Assembly (NCBI GenBank): GCA_937873515.1
Contig: CALMYB010000015.1
Location: forward strand, 1-59,590
DNA: 59,590 nucleotides
Reading direction: 5' to 3'
Source of the DNA: an uncultured Acidobacteriota bacterium
GTDB lineage: Bacteria > Acidobacteriota > Blastocatellia > Pyrinomonadales > Pyrinomonadaceae
This document shows positions 52,475-59,590 of this stretch, piece by piece. How positions within the stretch are numbered: position 1 is the stretch's first letter; each line of letters opens with the position of its first letter. The translations under genes and the position numbers were made by a program. Below the pieces are notes generated by a model that made no database searches, was not told where the DNA came from, and saw only the letters and a program-made list of their open reading frames with translations.

Positions 52475-54367
52475 TCAGCGAGCGGCGACCTCCTGAGCTG
52501 CGGGTTGTTGGCCGTCTCGTCGGGAGAGGTATGATTCGTACATCGCCTTCACCGCCGGGGCAGCATTTGCCGCACCAAAGCCCGAATTCTCAATAAGCGC
52601 GATAACGCTCATCTCCGGCTTGTAGGCCGGGGCAAAGCTTACGAACCAAGAATGATCTTTGTTCTTGCCAGTATCCTTACCAACTTCAGCAACCTGTGCA
52701 GTACCTGTCTTGCCAGCTATATCAAATCCCGGAATGCGTATCGAACCGGCCGTACCGCCCCCGTTCACAACGCCCCACATTCCCTTGAGGACGAGATCCC
52801 ATTGCGCCGGCTGAAGCTCGATGATGTTCGGTTCCGGATGCTGGAAGGTGAATCCCTCACGCGCCGGTACGTAGTTCGGATCGCCTTCTTCGCCGACCGC
52901 CGCGATCGGTTTGAATTCTTTCAAAAAATGCGGAATGTATTCTTTTCCACGCATTCCGACGCTCGACACCGCACGCAGCATAGAGATCGGCGTAACAACG
53001 ACCGTATCTTGCCCGATCGAAGCATAAACGGTTCGAATGTCGCTCCATTTGCCCTCATGTTTGACGACATACTTCATCCAGGTCTTCGGCGTTTGAGGGA
53101 CTTTCTCGTTCGGAAGGTCAATGCCGGAACGCTTGTCGAAACCGAACGTCTCGACCATCTTGATAATACCCTCGATGCCCATTTTCAGGCCGAGACGATA
53201 GTAATAGCCGTCGCATGAACGCGTGATCGCGGTATCAAGCGGCGGACTGCCGTGGTTGCGCATGCAGCGTGTGAGTTTGTTCCCGATCGTGATGCCGCCG
53301 CCGCAAAGTATGTTGGAATGAGCGACGGTTATCGCGCCTTCTTGCAGGGCCCCGACGGACTCCGGGATCTTCCATGTCGAACCCGGCGGATAGCGCCCCT
53401 GGATGGCACGGTTAAGAAGCGGACGCGTCTCGTCCTTCCAATATTCGGCGATCTGCTTTCGGCCTTCCGGGGTCGAAGCACCTTTGACGAAAATGTTCGG
53501 GTCGAACGACGGTGCGGACGCCATCGCGAGTATCTCGCCGTTATTAGGATCCATCGCGACCACCACGCCGCGTTTTGTTACGGATTTTGCAAGCTGATCT
53601 TCGGCGGTCATTTGAAGATCAAGGTCGATCGTCGTTACGAGGTCTTGGCCCGATTGCGGCGGAACGGTCTCGAGTTCGCTCTGCACGCGGCCGCGGCTGT
53701 CAACAATTACTTTCTTATATCCCGGCCGGCCGCGGAGATACTCGTCGTAATACTGTTCGAGGCCGCCTTTGCCGATAATATCGCCCGGGCGAAAGCCCTT
53801 TTCCTTATATACGTCCGATTCGAGCTGCTTTGGGCTGATCTCGCCCACGTAACCGAGCACATGCGCCAATGTCTGCCCAAGCGGATAATGCCGCTGCGGC
53901 TGGAGTTCGACCCGCAGCTCGGGAAACTCGAGCGAATGGGCTTCGACCCACGCAATATCTTCGATCGTCGCGTTCTCTTTAAGGACCAGCGACTCGAACT
54001 CATTCTGCTTCTTTAAGACCGAAAGCCTTTCGGTCACGAACTGCGGTTCAAGCCTCAGGCCTGATGAATAATCAACAACCTTATCCGTCGCCGAAGCATG
54101 CTTTAGTCCATCGTTCGAGATAACGACATTGTAGATCGGGCGTGAATCGACGAGTATGCGTCCTTTTCGATCAAATATTGCACCGCGGGGAGCCGGGATC
54201 GGTATCAAGCGGATACGTTGATTCTCGGCCCGGTCACTGTAATATTCGCCGTTTACGATCTGCAGGTAATAAAGGCGTGCACCCAACAAGGCGAGCAGCA
54301 CGAATGCGATCACCTGGATCGCGCCGACCCTGGCACTCAAATTCTGTATGTGATCGTAGATCTTCAT
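52475..54367 (-). CDS. mrdA: Penicillin-binding protein 2 (MrdA)
   Basis: A 630-residue class B PBP. One N-terminal helix (about 17-37), a dimerisation domain beginning RGAIFDRKG and a transpeptidase domain with Ser330-T-W-K333 (PPGSTWKIPE), SCD in TRSCDGYYY and KTG in AGKTGTAQV. It is the elongation-specific partner of RodA. The start is 22 bases after the mreD stop. Confidence 0.95.
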   Translation of the reverse strand: MKIYDHIQNLSARVGAIQVIAFVLLALLGARLYYLQIVNGEYYSDRAENQRIRLIPIPAPRGAIFDRKGRILVDSRPIYNVVISNDGLKHASATDKVVDYSSGLRLEPQFVTERLSVLKKQNEFESLVLKENATIEDIAWVEAHSLEFPELRVELQPQRHYPLGQTLAHVLGYVGEISPKQLESDVYKEKGFRPGDIIGKGGLEQYYDEYLRGRPGYKKVIVDSRGRVQSELETVPPQSGQDLVTTIDLDLQMTAEDQLAKSVTKRGVVVAMDPNNGEILAMASAPSFDPNIFVKGASTPEGRKQIAEYWKDETRPLLNRAIQGRYPPGSTWKIPESVGALQEGAITVAHSNILCGGGITIGNKLTRCMRNHGSPPLDTAITRSCDGYYYRLGLKMGIEGIIKMVETFGFDKRSGIDLPNEKVPQTPKTWMKYVVKHEGKWSDIRTVYASIGQDTVVVTPISMLRAVSSVGMRGKEYIPHFLKEFKPIAAVGEEGDPNYVPAREGFTFQHPEPNIIELQPAQWDLVLKGMWGVVNGGGTAGSIRIPGFDIAGKTGTAQVAEVGKDTGKNKDHSWFVSFAPAYKPEMSVIALIENSGFGAANAAPAVKAMYESYLSRRDGQQPAAQEVAAR

Positions 54368-54389
54368 CGAAGATTCAAGCCCCGCGGCC

Positions 54390-54935
54390 TTATTTCGTAA
54401 GCCGGATCGGATTTCGCCGCCTCGTCTGACGACGCTGGGCGAACATCTCTCGTTTTCTGGGCTTTAGTTTACCTGCCGAGATAGCGTCCAGGAGCAAAAA
54501 GATAAGTGTGCCGGCGATCATCGTACCTATCAGCGAGTAGGCGCCAACGAACACAAGCGATCCTGCAGGCTCCTGACCGAACAACTTATGGATACCAAAA
54601 TAGATCAGGCTGCTTAAAATGCTTGCACCAGCTATGACGGGTATCCGAAGAAGCAAGTTGTCCAGATAAACCCGCCGCGCGATCTCGGCGACGATAAATG
54701 CTATCACCGTCATCGTAAAACCGCTCGACCCTAAAAGTCCGCCGCTTAAGGCATCGACGGCAATCCCCGAGACCGTCGCAAAGAGCAGAGCACGGATCGA
54801 ATTTCGCTGCAGGGCCGCATAGACCACGATGATGAGCGGAAAGTCCACGAACATAAAGAAATCAGCCACGTTCCGCAGCGTCCACTGCAAAACGACGGAA
54901 ATGATTATCGCGATCGTGAGCTTAACTCCCTCCAT
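54390..54935 (-). CDS. mreD: Rod-shape-determining protein MreD
   Basis: A 181-residue membrane protein with five helices. Size, position between mreC and mrdA, and the short N-terminal helix identify MreD, although sequence conservation is low in this family. It begins at the base after the mreC stop. Confidence 0.88.
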   Translation of the reverse strand: MEGVKLTIAIIISVVLQWTLRNVADFFMFVDFPLIIVVYAALQRNSIRALLFATVSGIAVDALSGGLLGSSGFTMTVIAFIVAEIARRVYLDNLLLRIPVIAGASILSSLIYFGIHKLFGQEPAGSLVFVGAYSLIGTMIAGTLIFLLLDAISAGKLKPRKREMFAQRRQTRRRNPIRLTK

Positions 54936-55844
54936 CTATTTCTTCTTCTGCTGTTCCGGTGTTACACGCTGTTCGAACTCAGGTTTTTGCGGCGGTTGGT
55001 ACAAAAGTACGCCGACCTCCTGCATCGAATTTAGCTTCGCTGCCGGTCTGATCTCGATCTTGTGTGCCGTCGTGGCGGATCCGCGTACGACATTGACGAT
55101 CTCGCCGATCTTTAGGCCTGCAGGGTAGATGCCGTCCTGGCCGGTCGTGAAAATAGGCTGCCCGACCTCGACCTCGGCGGTACCCGGAACATATTTCATC
55201 TCCAGGATGTCGGTCTTTCCCGTGCCGACAACGACACCGAGAGCGTTCGTCGCCCCGACTTCGCCGACGATCCCTCCGACGCCGGATTTGCTGTACGTGA
55301 TCAGATCGACCTGTGAAGTAAGCGGACTGACCGCCGTAATGCGCCCGACTATGCCGCCGTCCGTTACGACCGGCATATTCAGCAATACGCCATCAAGGCT
55401 TCCGCGATTTATTATCGAGGCATTGAACCACGCGGACGGATCACGGCCGATTATTCGGGCCGACAAGACCTTGTATTTGCTGTCATCCTTGAGCTGCAGC
55501 AGTGAGCGAAGCCTTTCGTTCTCGTTAGAAAGGCCATCCTTCTGCCGCAATTCGACCTCGAGTTCCTGAACGCGTTGCTTCAGCAGCGTGTTCTCGTCCT
55601 GCGCCGAGCGCAAGTTGGCGATCGAAGAAAAGTAATTCGATATCGAGGCTGAGATGGTCGTTACAGGAGACTGGACGAAGTCAGCGGCCGTTTGGGTCCA
55701 AGAGCGTACCACGAGCTTGCCCGAAGTGCTTTCGCGGGCATCCAGGGCCATCAAAACGAAATTCAACAACAGGAGGGCGACCATTAGCCAGGGAGCCAAT
55801 CGCCATACATCCTTTTGACTACGCTCAACCATCCGATAGGTCAA
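54936..55844 (-). CDS. mreC: Rod-shape-determining protein MreC
   Basis: A 302-residue protein with one N-terminal membrane helix (about 16-33), a coiled coil (about 75-115) and a beta-rich periplasmic domain containing GRDPSAWFNASIINRGS and GIVGRITAVSPLTSQVDLI. It links MreB to PBP2 in the elongasome. Confidence 0.93.
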   Translation of the reverse strand: MTYRMVERSQKDVWRLAPWLMVALLLLNFVLMALDARESTSGKLVVRSWTQTAADFVQSPVTTISASISNYFSSIANLRSAQDENTLLKQRVQELEVELRQKDGLSNENERLRSLLQLKDDSKYKVLSARIIGRDPSAWFNASIINRGSLDGVLLNMPVVTDGGIVGRITAVSPLTSQVDLITYSKSGVGGIVGEVGATNALGVVVGTGKTDILEMKYVPGTAEVEVGQPIFTTGQDGIYPAGLKIGEIVNVVRGSATTAHKIEIRPAAKLNSMQEVGVLLYQPPQKPEFEQRVTPEQQKKK

Positions 55845-55907
55845 ATATCCAAAAGTTCGATGTCCACACGTCCGAAGAGCTTACGGCTTCGGCCTGCCAC
55901 CTTCGCC

Positions 55908-55940
55908 TTTGGACCTTGGACTCAGGTGTTTGGACTCAAG
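55908..55940. repeat. TTTGGACTC micro-repeat in the mreB/mreC gap
   Basis: Three degenerate TTTGGAC-type words run to the mreB stop in a 96-bp gap; a partly inverted counterpart (GGTCAAATATCCAAAAG) is near 55851. The gap is wider than others in the cluster. Confidence 0.45.
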
Positions 55941-56987
55941 TTAATTTCCGGTCATCATCGAGTTATCCCACTTAACACGCTTGAGGAGTTCGAAGTCCGA
56001 AAGCATCTTGCCCGTGCCGAGCACGACGGATGAGAGCGGATCCTCAGCGATCACGACCGGCAAGCCGGTCTCGATCATCAAGCGTTTGTCGAGATTCTTA
56101 AGGAGCGCGCCGCCGCCTGTAAGGACAATGCCGCGTTCCACGATGTCGGCCGAGAGCTCTGGCGGCGTCCTTTCGAGTGCGACACGAACAGCGTTGATGA
56201 TCGTCGAGATCGCATCCGACAGAGCTTCGCGGATCTCTTCATCGGTCATCGTGATCGTCTTAGGAATGCCTTCGATGAGGTTGCGACCGCGAACGTCCAT
56301 CGAGAGCGGCTCTTCGAGCGGGAAAGCGCTACCCAACGCGATCTTGATCGCCTCGGCCGTACGCTCGCCGATCAAAAGGTTGTATTTGCGTTTTATGTAC
56401 TGCGTGATGGCATCGTCCATCTCATTGCCCGCAACCCGCACGGCACGCGAGTAAACGATGCCTGAAAGCGAGATGACGGCGATGTCCGTCGTCCCGCCGC
56501 CGATGTCAACGACCATATTGCCGTGAGGTTCAGTGATGGGCAGGCCCGCACCGATCGCCGCTGCCATCGCTTCCTCGACAAGATAGACTTCCGATGCCTT
56601 CGCACGATAGGCCGAATCCTCGACCGCACGACGCTCGACCTGCGTGATCTCGGACGGAATGCCGATAACAACGCGCGGCCTGACCCACGACTTTCCGTTG
56701 TGAGCCTTTCGGATAAAATGCTGGAGCATCTTTTCCGTAACTTCGAAATTCGCGATAACGCCGTCCTTCATCGGCCGAATCGCTACGATATTGCCCGGTG
56801 TGCGGCCGAGCATCTCTTTTGCGTCGCGGCCGACCGCCTCGACCTGGTTGGTTACCTTGTTGATCGCAACGATCGACGGTTCCGAGACTACGATCCCGCG
56901 TCCATTCGCGTAAACAAGAGTGTTTGCCGTTCCGAGGTCGATCGCCAGATCGCTCGAAAATAAACTGAATAAAGACTTAAATGCCAT
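55941..56987 (-). CDS. mreB: Rod-shape-determining actin homologue MreB
   Basis: A 348-residue actin-fold protein that organises side-wall synthesis. [32 protein letters not shown] and [14 protein letters not shown] are the nucleotide-binding signatures. First gene of the elongation cluster; a GGAAG ribosome site precedes the ATG. Confidence 0.97.
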   Translation of the reverse strand: MAFKSLFSLFSSDLAIDLGTANTLVYANGRGIVVSEPSIVAINKVTNQVEAVGRDAKEMLGRTPGNIVAIRPMKDGVIANFEVTEKMLQHFIRKAHNGKSWVRPRVVIGIPSEITQVERRAVEDSAYRAKASEVYLVEEAMAAAIGAGLPITEPHGNMVVDIGGGTTDIAVISLSGIVYSRAVRVAGNEMDDAITQYIKRKYNLLIGERTAEAIKIALGSAFPLEEPLSMDVRGRNLIEGIPKTITMTDEEIREALSDAISTIINAVRVALERTPPELSADIVERGIVLTGGGALLKNLDKRLMIETGLPVVIAEDPLSSVVLGTGKMLSDFELLKRVKWDNSMMTGN

Positions 56988-56999
56988 CTTCCGATCTTA

Positions 57000-57228
57000 A
57001 GTTCCTAAAGCTTTGGTTATTAGATCCGTTTTACGAACCGGGGAGGGAAGTGCCTGGATCTGCCGCGCGTAGTGCAGAAAAGGCGCAAAGTAAGGCCGCC
57101 TGTCGCCCAAAAACGTCTAATTAGAAAGAATACACTTTATCTGCAGCGTATTTCTACTTGAAAAACTGCATTATTAGGACTTTAGGCAATTTTTTTTTGA
57201 TCGCAGCATCATCAGTCGAACTCTGACG
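57000..57228. other. Non-coding region upstream of mreB
   Basis: About 310 bp separate mreB from the secreted protein gene. It contains the terminator of the latter (57229-57263) and no gene; I could not fix the mreB promoter. A run of nine T lies at about 57191-57198. Confidence 0.5.
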
Positions 57229-57263
57229 AAAAAAGGGCGGCCCGCCGATCCCGGCAAGGCCGC
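57229..57263 (-). terminator. Terminator of the 690-aa secreted protein gene
   Basis: Read on the minus strand, GCGGCC (57263-57258) pairs with GGCCGC (57242-57237), with an inner GCCG/CGGC stem, followed by CCTTTTTT. A clear rho-independent terminator. Confidence 0.8.
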
Positions 57264-57297
57264 TCATTTCGCTCGTAGCTCGTCAAGAGGTCCGGTA

Positions 57298-59370
57298 CTA
57301 CGGATTGGCCGTGATTAGAATATCCGAAATATTCCCGCCGACCGTGATCTGCGATGATGGATATGTATACCTTCGCGACGCAACACCGATGGTGTAGTCA
57401 CCCGATGTCACGGACGAGAATGTGAAGTATCCGAACGGATTCGTCAAGGCGCCTATGCGGACAACGCTACCCGACAGGAACACACGCTCCATTCCAACGC
57501 CCATTCCGCTGCTGTTAACAACACGGCCCGAGACCGTGTATGTCGCCGGCGGGGCCGTCGATGCAGGGGCCTGCACGTTCACCGTGATGGGTGCTCCCGT
57601 CTTGTAGAACCCGATCGTCGCAGTCGATGCCACGGGAGGGTGGGTCGAATCAAATCGGAAGTTATACATCGTACCCCAGCGGATCGCGTTGGCATTCTGA
57701 TTCTGGGCAAAACTTTCACTAGACCAGGAAAGGGCACCGTTTGCTTCAGTTCCGACCCAAGGCTGACTGCTGAAGCCTGCATTTCCGACCGTGCCGTCAT
57801 TTGCCCAGCCGGGATGCTGCGGCGGTGCGTGGAAACCAATGTTCGTAGCATCTCCGCTAGTTACCGGAACGCTGAAGGATTGAATTCCGCGATTCAAATT
57901 CTGGTTGTAGATCGCGTATTCATAGTGCCAAAGAGTCGGCGAGAGCTGCGTCACCTTGTAAGCGACGGTTCCGATGCCATCCACTCCCGGTGCGGGTTCG
58001 ATATCAACCATCGTCGCACCGGTCCAAGCCATGATCGCAGGCTTCATCCGGACCGTAGATGAGACCGGTGAAAAACTGAATGGGCTTGTCGTTCCGTTAA
58101 CAGAATACTGACGATACGACACGTTATTGTACATATTGCACTGACCGGGATGCGTCGCACACCAGTCATATTCATGGCGCGTAATGTACTGTCCTTCGGC
58201 AAAATAGGTCGCGCCGGCGTTCATCGACGTGTTAAGGTCGTTGATCTCAACAAGAATGCGATGCGACGTGCCGGTGTGCGAATGGCCGGTATGCGAATTG
58301 TTCGGCGTAGCCGAATCACCACGCGGAAAATCGCCCGTAAACGGATTGATCCATGCACGTGAACCGAGATTTGGACCGGCATTCAAGCTTGCGGAATAAG
58401 GATCCGAACAGCCGGAACCGAGATTCGAACCGCCGACGCCGTTGCAGCCAAGGCCGCAGATGTTGTTGGTAAGCGCCGTGAACGCGTGCTTCACGCTCGA
58501 TTGGCCGATCTGCTCCATTCGATCGCCGTTTGCCGACATCCGATACAGATTCTGCGGAATGACCGGGTGGTCATTGCTCGGATTTGCCTGCCAGTGCAGG
58601 TTTTCGGTACCGAAGTTGCATGAGTCCGTGGCGACGGCCAGGCCGACCTGTGTACCCGAGCTTTGACCGAATTGGGCAAGGCCGGAAAGGTCACCAACTA
58701 TGACATCGGGACCCGGAATAGTGCCGGCCGAAGGGGCCATCGCAGGCATATTTTCCGACTTCACCTCGCCGTCAACGATCTCCGACGATTCGATCGTTCG
58801 CATTCTCGCGTCCACTCCGATCGTACCGACGGTGGTGCCGGCAAGGTCTTTGCGGCCGAGCGAAGCAGCGAAAGCATCAGAGACGACCAAGCGGCCGTCG
58901 GAGACGACAAGGCCGCGGATCATCGGGTTGTAGGTATATTCCTGGCCCTCGACCCGGAAATAGACCGCGCCCGTTCGTGCACTTCGGACGACAAGGTCGC
59001 CGCCCTCTTCCCACGCCTGATTCTCTAGTGCAAGGTCGTTGAAGCTCAGTGCGGAGCGGCCTGTGCCGCCCGAGAAGCTGCCTTCAAGGTCCATCGAACC
59101 CGGATTCGGCCCGCGAAGCTCGTCATTGAACACAAGTATCGTAAAGAACGAATTCGCCTTGATCGGCATATCGATCTGTACGATTCCCGCTTTCGCGTTC
59201 ATCTTGAACATATCGACCCTCATCGAGACGGTGCCGCTCTCAACAAGCATTTTGTCCAAGGTTCCTGAATAGCCATCGGGTTTTGGATTCACACCCGAAA
59301 GCAGGGCGTCCGATCCACTGTTAAATAAAAACAGGAATGGGAGCAAAGCAATTAGAATTGGCTTCAACAT
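57298..59370 (-). CDS. Large secreted protein, unknown function, C-terminal carboxypeptidase-regulatory-like domain
   Basis: A 690-residue exported protein. Residues 1-22 are a signal peptide. Residues ~30-220 are beta-rich and hydrophilic. A Cys-rich part (CGLGCNGVGGSNLGSGCSD) and a His-rich patch (NNSHTGHSHTGTSHRI) lie between about 300 and 400. The last ~90 residues (TYTVSGRVVNSSGMGVG ... GYFTFSSVTSGDYTIGVAS) are a carboxypeptidase-regulatory (CNA-B-like) domain, as often used for surface display. I cannot name the main region. Its own terminator follows. Confidence 0.75.
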   Translation of the reverse strand: MLKPILIALLPFLFLFNSGSDALLSGVNPKPDGYSGTLDKMLVESGTVSMRVDMFKMNAKAGIVQIDMPIKANSFFTILVFNDELRGPNPGSMDLEGSFSGGTGRSALSFNDLALENQAWEEGGDLVVRSARTGAVYFRVEGQEYTYNPMIRGLVVSDGRLVVSDAFAASLGRKDLAGTTVGTIGVDARMRTIESSEIVDGEVKSENMPAMAPSAGTIPGPDVIVGDLSGLAQFGQSSGTQVGLAVATDSCNFGTENLHWQANPSNDHPVIPQNLYRMSANGDRMEQIGQSSVKHAFTALTNNICGLGCNGVGGSNLGSGCSDPYSASLNAGPNLGSRAWINPFTGDFPRGDSATPNNSHTGHSHTGTSHRILVEINDLNTSMNAGATYFAEGQYITRHEYDWCATHPGQCNMYNNVSYRQYSVNGTTSPFSFSPVSSTVRMKPAIMAWTGATMVDIEPAPGVDGIGTVAYKVTQLSPTLWHYEYAIYNQNLNRGIQSFSVPVTSGDATNIGFHAPPQHPGWANDGTVGNAGFSSQPWVGTEANGALSWSSESFAQNQNANAIRWGTMYNFRFDSTHPPVASTATIGFYKTGAPITVNVQAPASTAPPATYTVSGRVVNSSGMGVGMERVFLSGSVVRIGALTNPFGYFTFSSVTSGDYTIGVASRRYTYPSSQITVGGNISDILITANP

Positions 59371-59391
59371 AGTCTTTTTTCTTGATTACAA

Positions 59392-59408
59392 TTAACCTAG
59401 GTGGTTAA
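59392..59408. promoter_or_regulatory. Palindrome upstream of the secreted protein gene
   Basis: TTAACC/GGTTAA with a 5-base spacer lies 22 bases before the ATG of the 690-residue protein gene. It could be an operator. The rest of 59409-59590 holds no gene that I can support. Confidence 0.4.
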
Positions 59409-59590
59409 CGCGGTCTTTACCCGTCTTGGTTAGTCTTGAGTTGTGTCTTGGAGACGTATCCTACTTTTTACACCCGTTTGGGTGCTAATAGCAAGTCTTT
59501 TGTGTAGAATTTTTGTCCAGCCCCCATTTTTTACCCCAGATGGAAAGCTAGTGTTTTTGTTCTAACTGACATTGAATCGGGATCGAGTTT

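Noticed and set aside
53252..54016. A 254-codon plus-strand frame over mrdA
   Set aside because: Antisense to PBP2, whose catalytic motifs are intact; no domain in the shadow.

Overview
The window looks like chromosomal DNA from an Acidobacteriota bacterium, most likely class Blastocatellia (old subdivision 4). This is inference: the sequence is moderately GC-rich by eye, a secreted M28 peptidase carries DGDGK-type FG-GAP repeats, there are many Ala-Gln signal peptides and Asn/Thr/Ala-rich lipoprotein N-termini, and intergenic spacers are full of short palindromic and tandem micro-repeats. No rRNA, tRNA, phage, plasmid or CRISPR locus was seen.

Layout. 1-620: a cluster of REP-like palindromes. 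0.6-6.8 kb: an oxidoreductase, a secreted GH5 mannanase-like enzyme overlapping two Opp/Dpp-type ABC permeases, and a divergent lipoprotein binding protein. 6.8-10.3 kb: queC and queE downstream of an undescribed three-gene membrane module. 10.4-14.8 kb: Xaa-Pro aminopeptidase, DoxX protein, small secreted protein, M13 peptidase. 15.2-19.2 kb: nucleoside uptake and salvage (two permeases, PNP, uridine kinase, cytidine deaminase). 19.2-22.1 kb: a small accessory island (AAA/DUF4143 ATPase, Mrr-type nuclease, nucleotidyltransferase toxin-antitoxin-like pair). 22.1-30.6 kb: exported amidohydrolase, TonB-domain protein, M28/FG-GAP peptidase, J-domain coiled-coil protein, HI0933-type flavoprotein, DinB protein, small secreted protein. 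30.6-32.0 kb: a 1.4 kb gene-free stretch packed with several repeat families. 32.0-43.6 kb: one long minus-strand SUF iron-sulfur run (rrf2-sufB-phzF-GNAT-zinc ribbon-sufC-two membrane proteins-sufD-sufS-SRPBCC-hydrolase-sufU-truncated haemoglobin). 43.7-48.8 kb: single genes including an MBL hydrolase, a thioredoxin-fold protein, lipB, a lipoprotein and an esterase. 48.8-57.0 kb: the cell-elongation cluster mreB-mreC-mreD-mrdA-rodA-pbp1A. 57.3-59.4 kb: a large secreted protein of unknown function.

How the genes work together. The SUF run holds the full scaffold (SufB, C, D), sulfur donor (SufS) and transfer protein (SufU) under an Rrf2 regulator with three cysteines, so feedback by cluster status is likely. 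The Mre/Rod genes form a complete elongasome set except RodZ. The nucleoside block couples import to phosphorolysis, phosphorylation and deamination, but its ATPase and binding protein are not here. The GH5/ABC block suggests extracellular glycan breakdown tied to oligosaccharide uptake.

Most unusual material: (i) the His/Glu-rich polytopic membrane protein and its two partners at 8.2-10.3 kb; (ii) the SUF operon interleaved with unrelated genes, with ACAGAG inverted-repeat elements in two of its gaps; (iii) two loci 31 kb apart sharing the same ordered set of palindromes; (iv) a recurring architecture of degenerate 7-10 nt tandem words, often in inverted pairs, in spacers.
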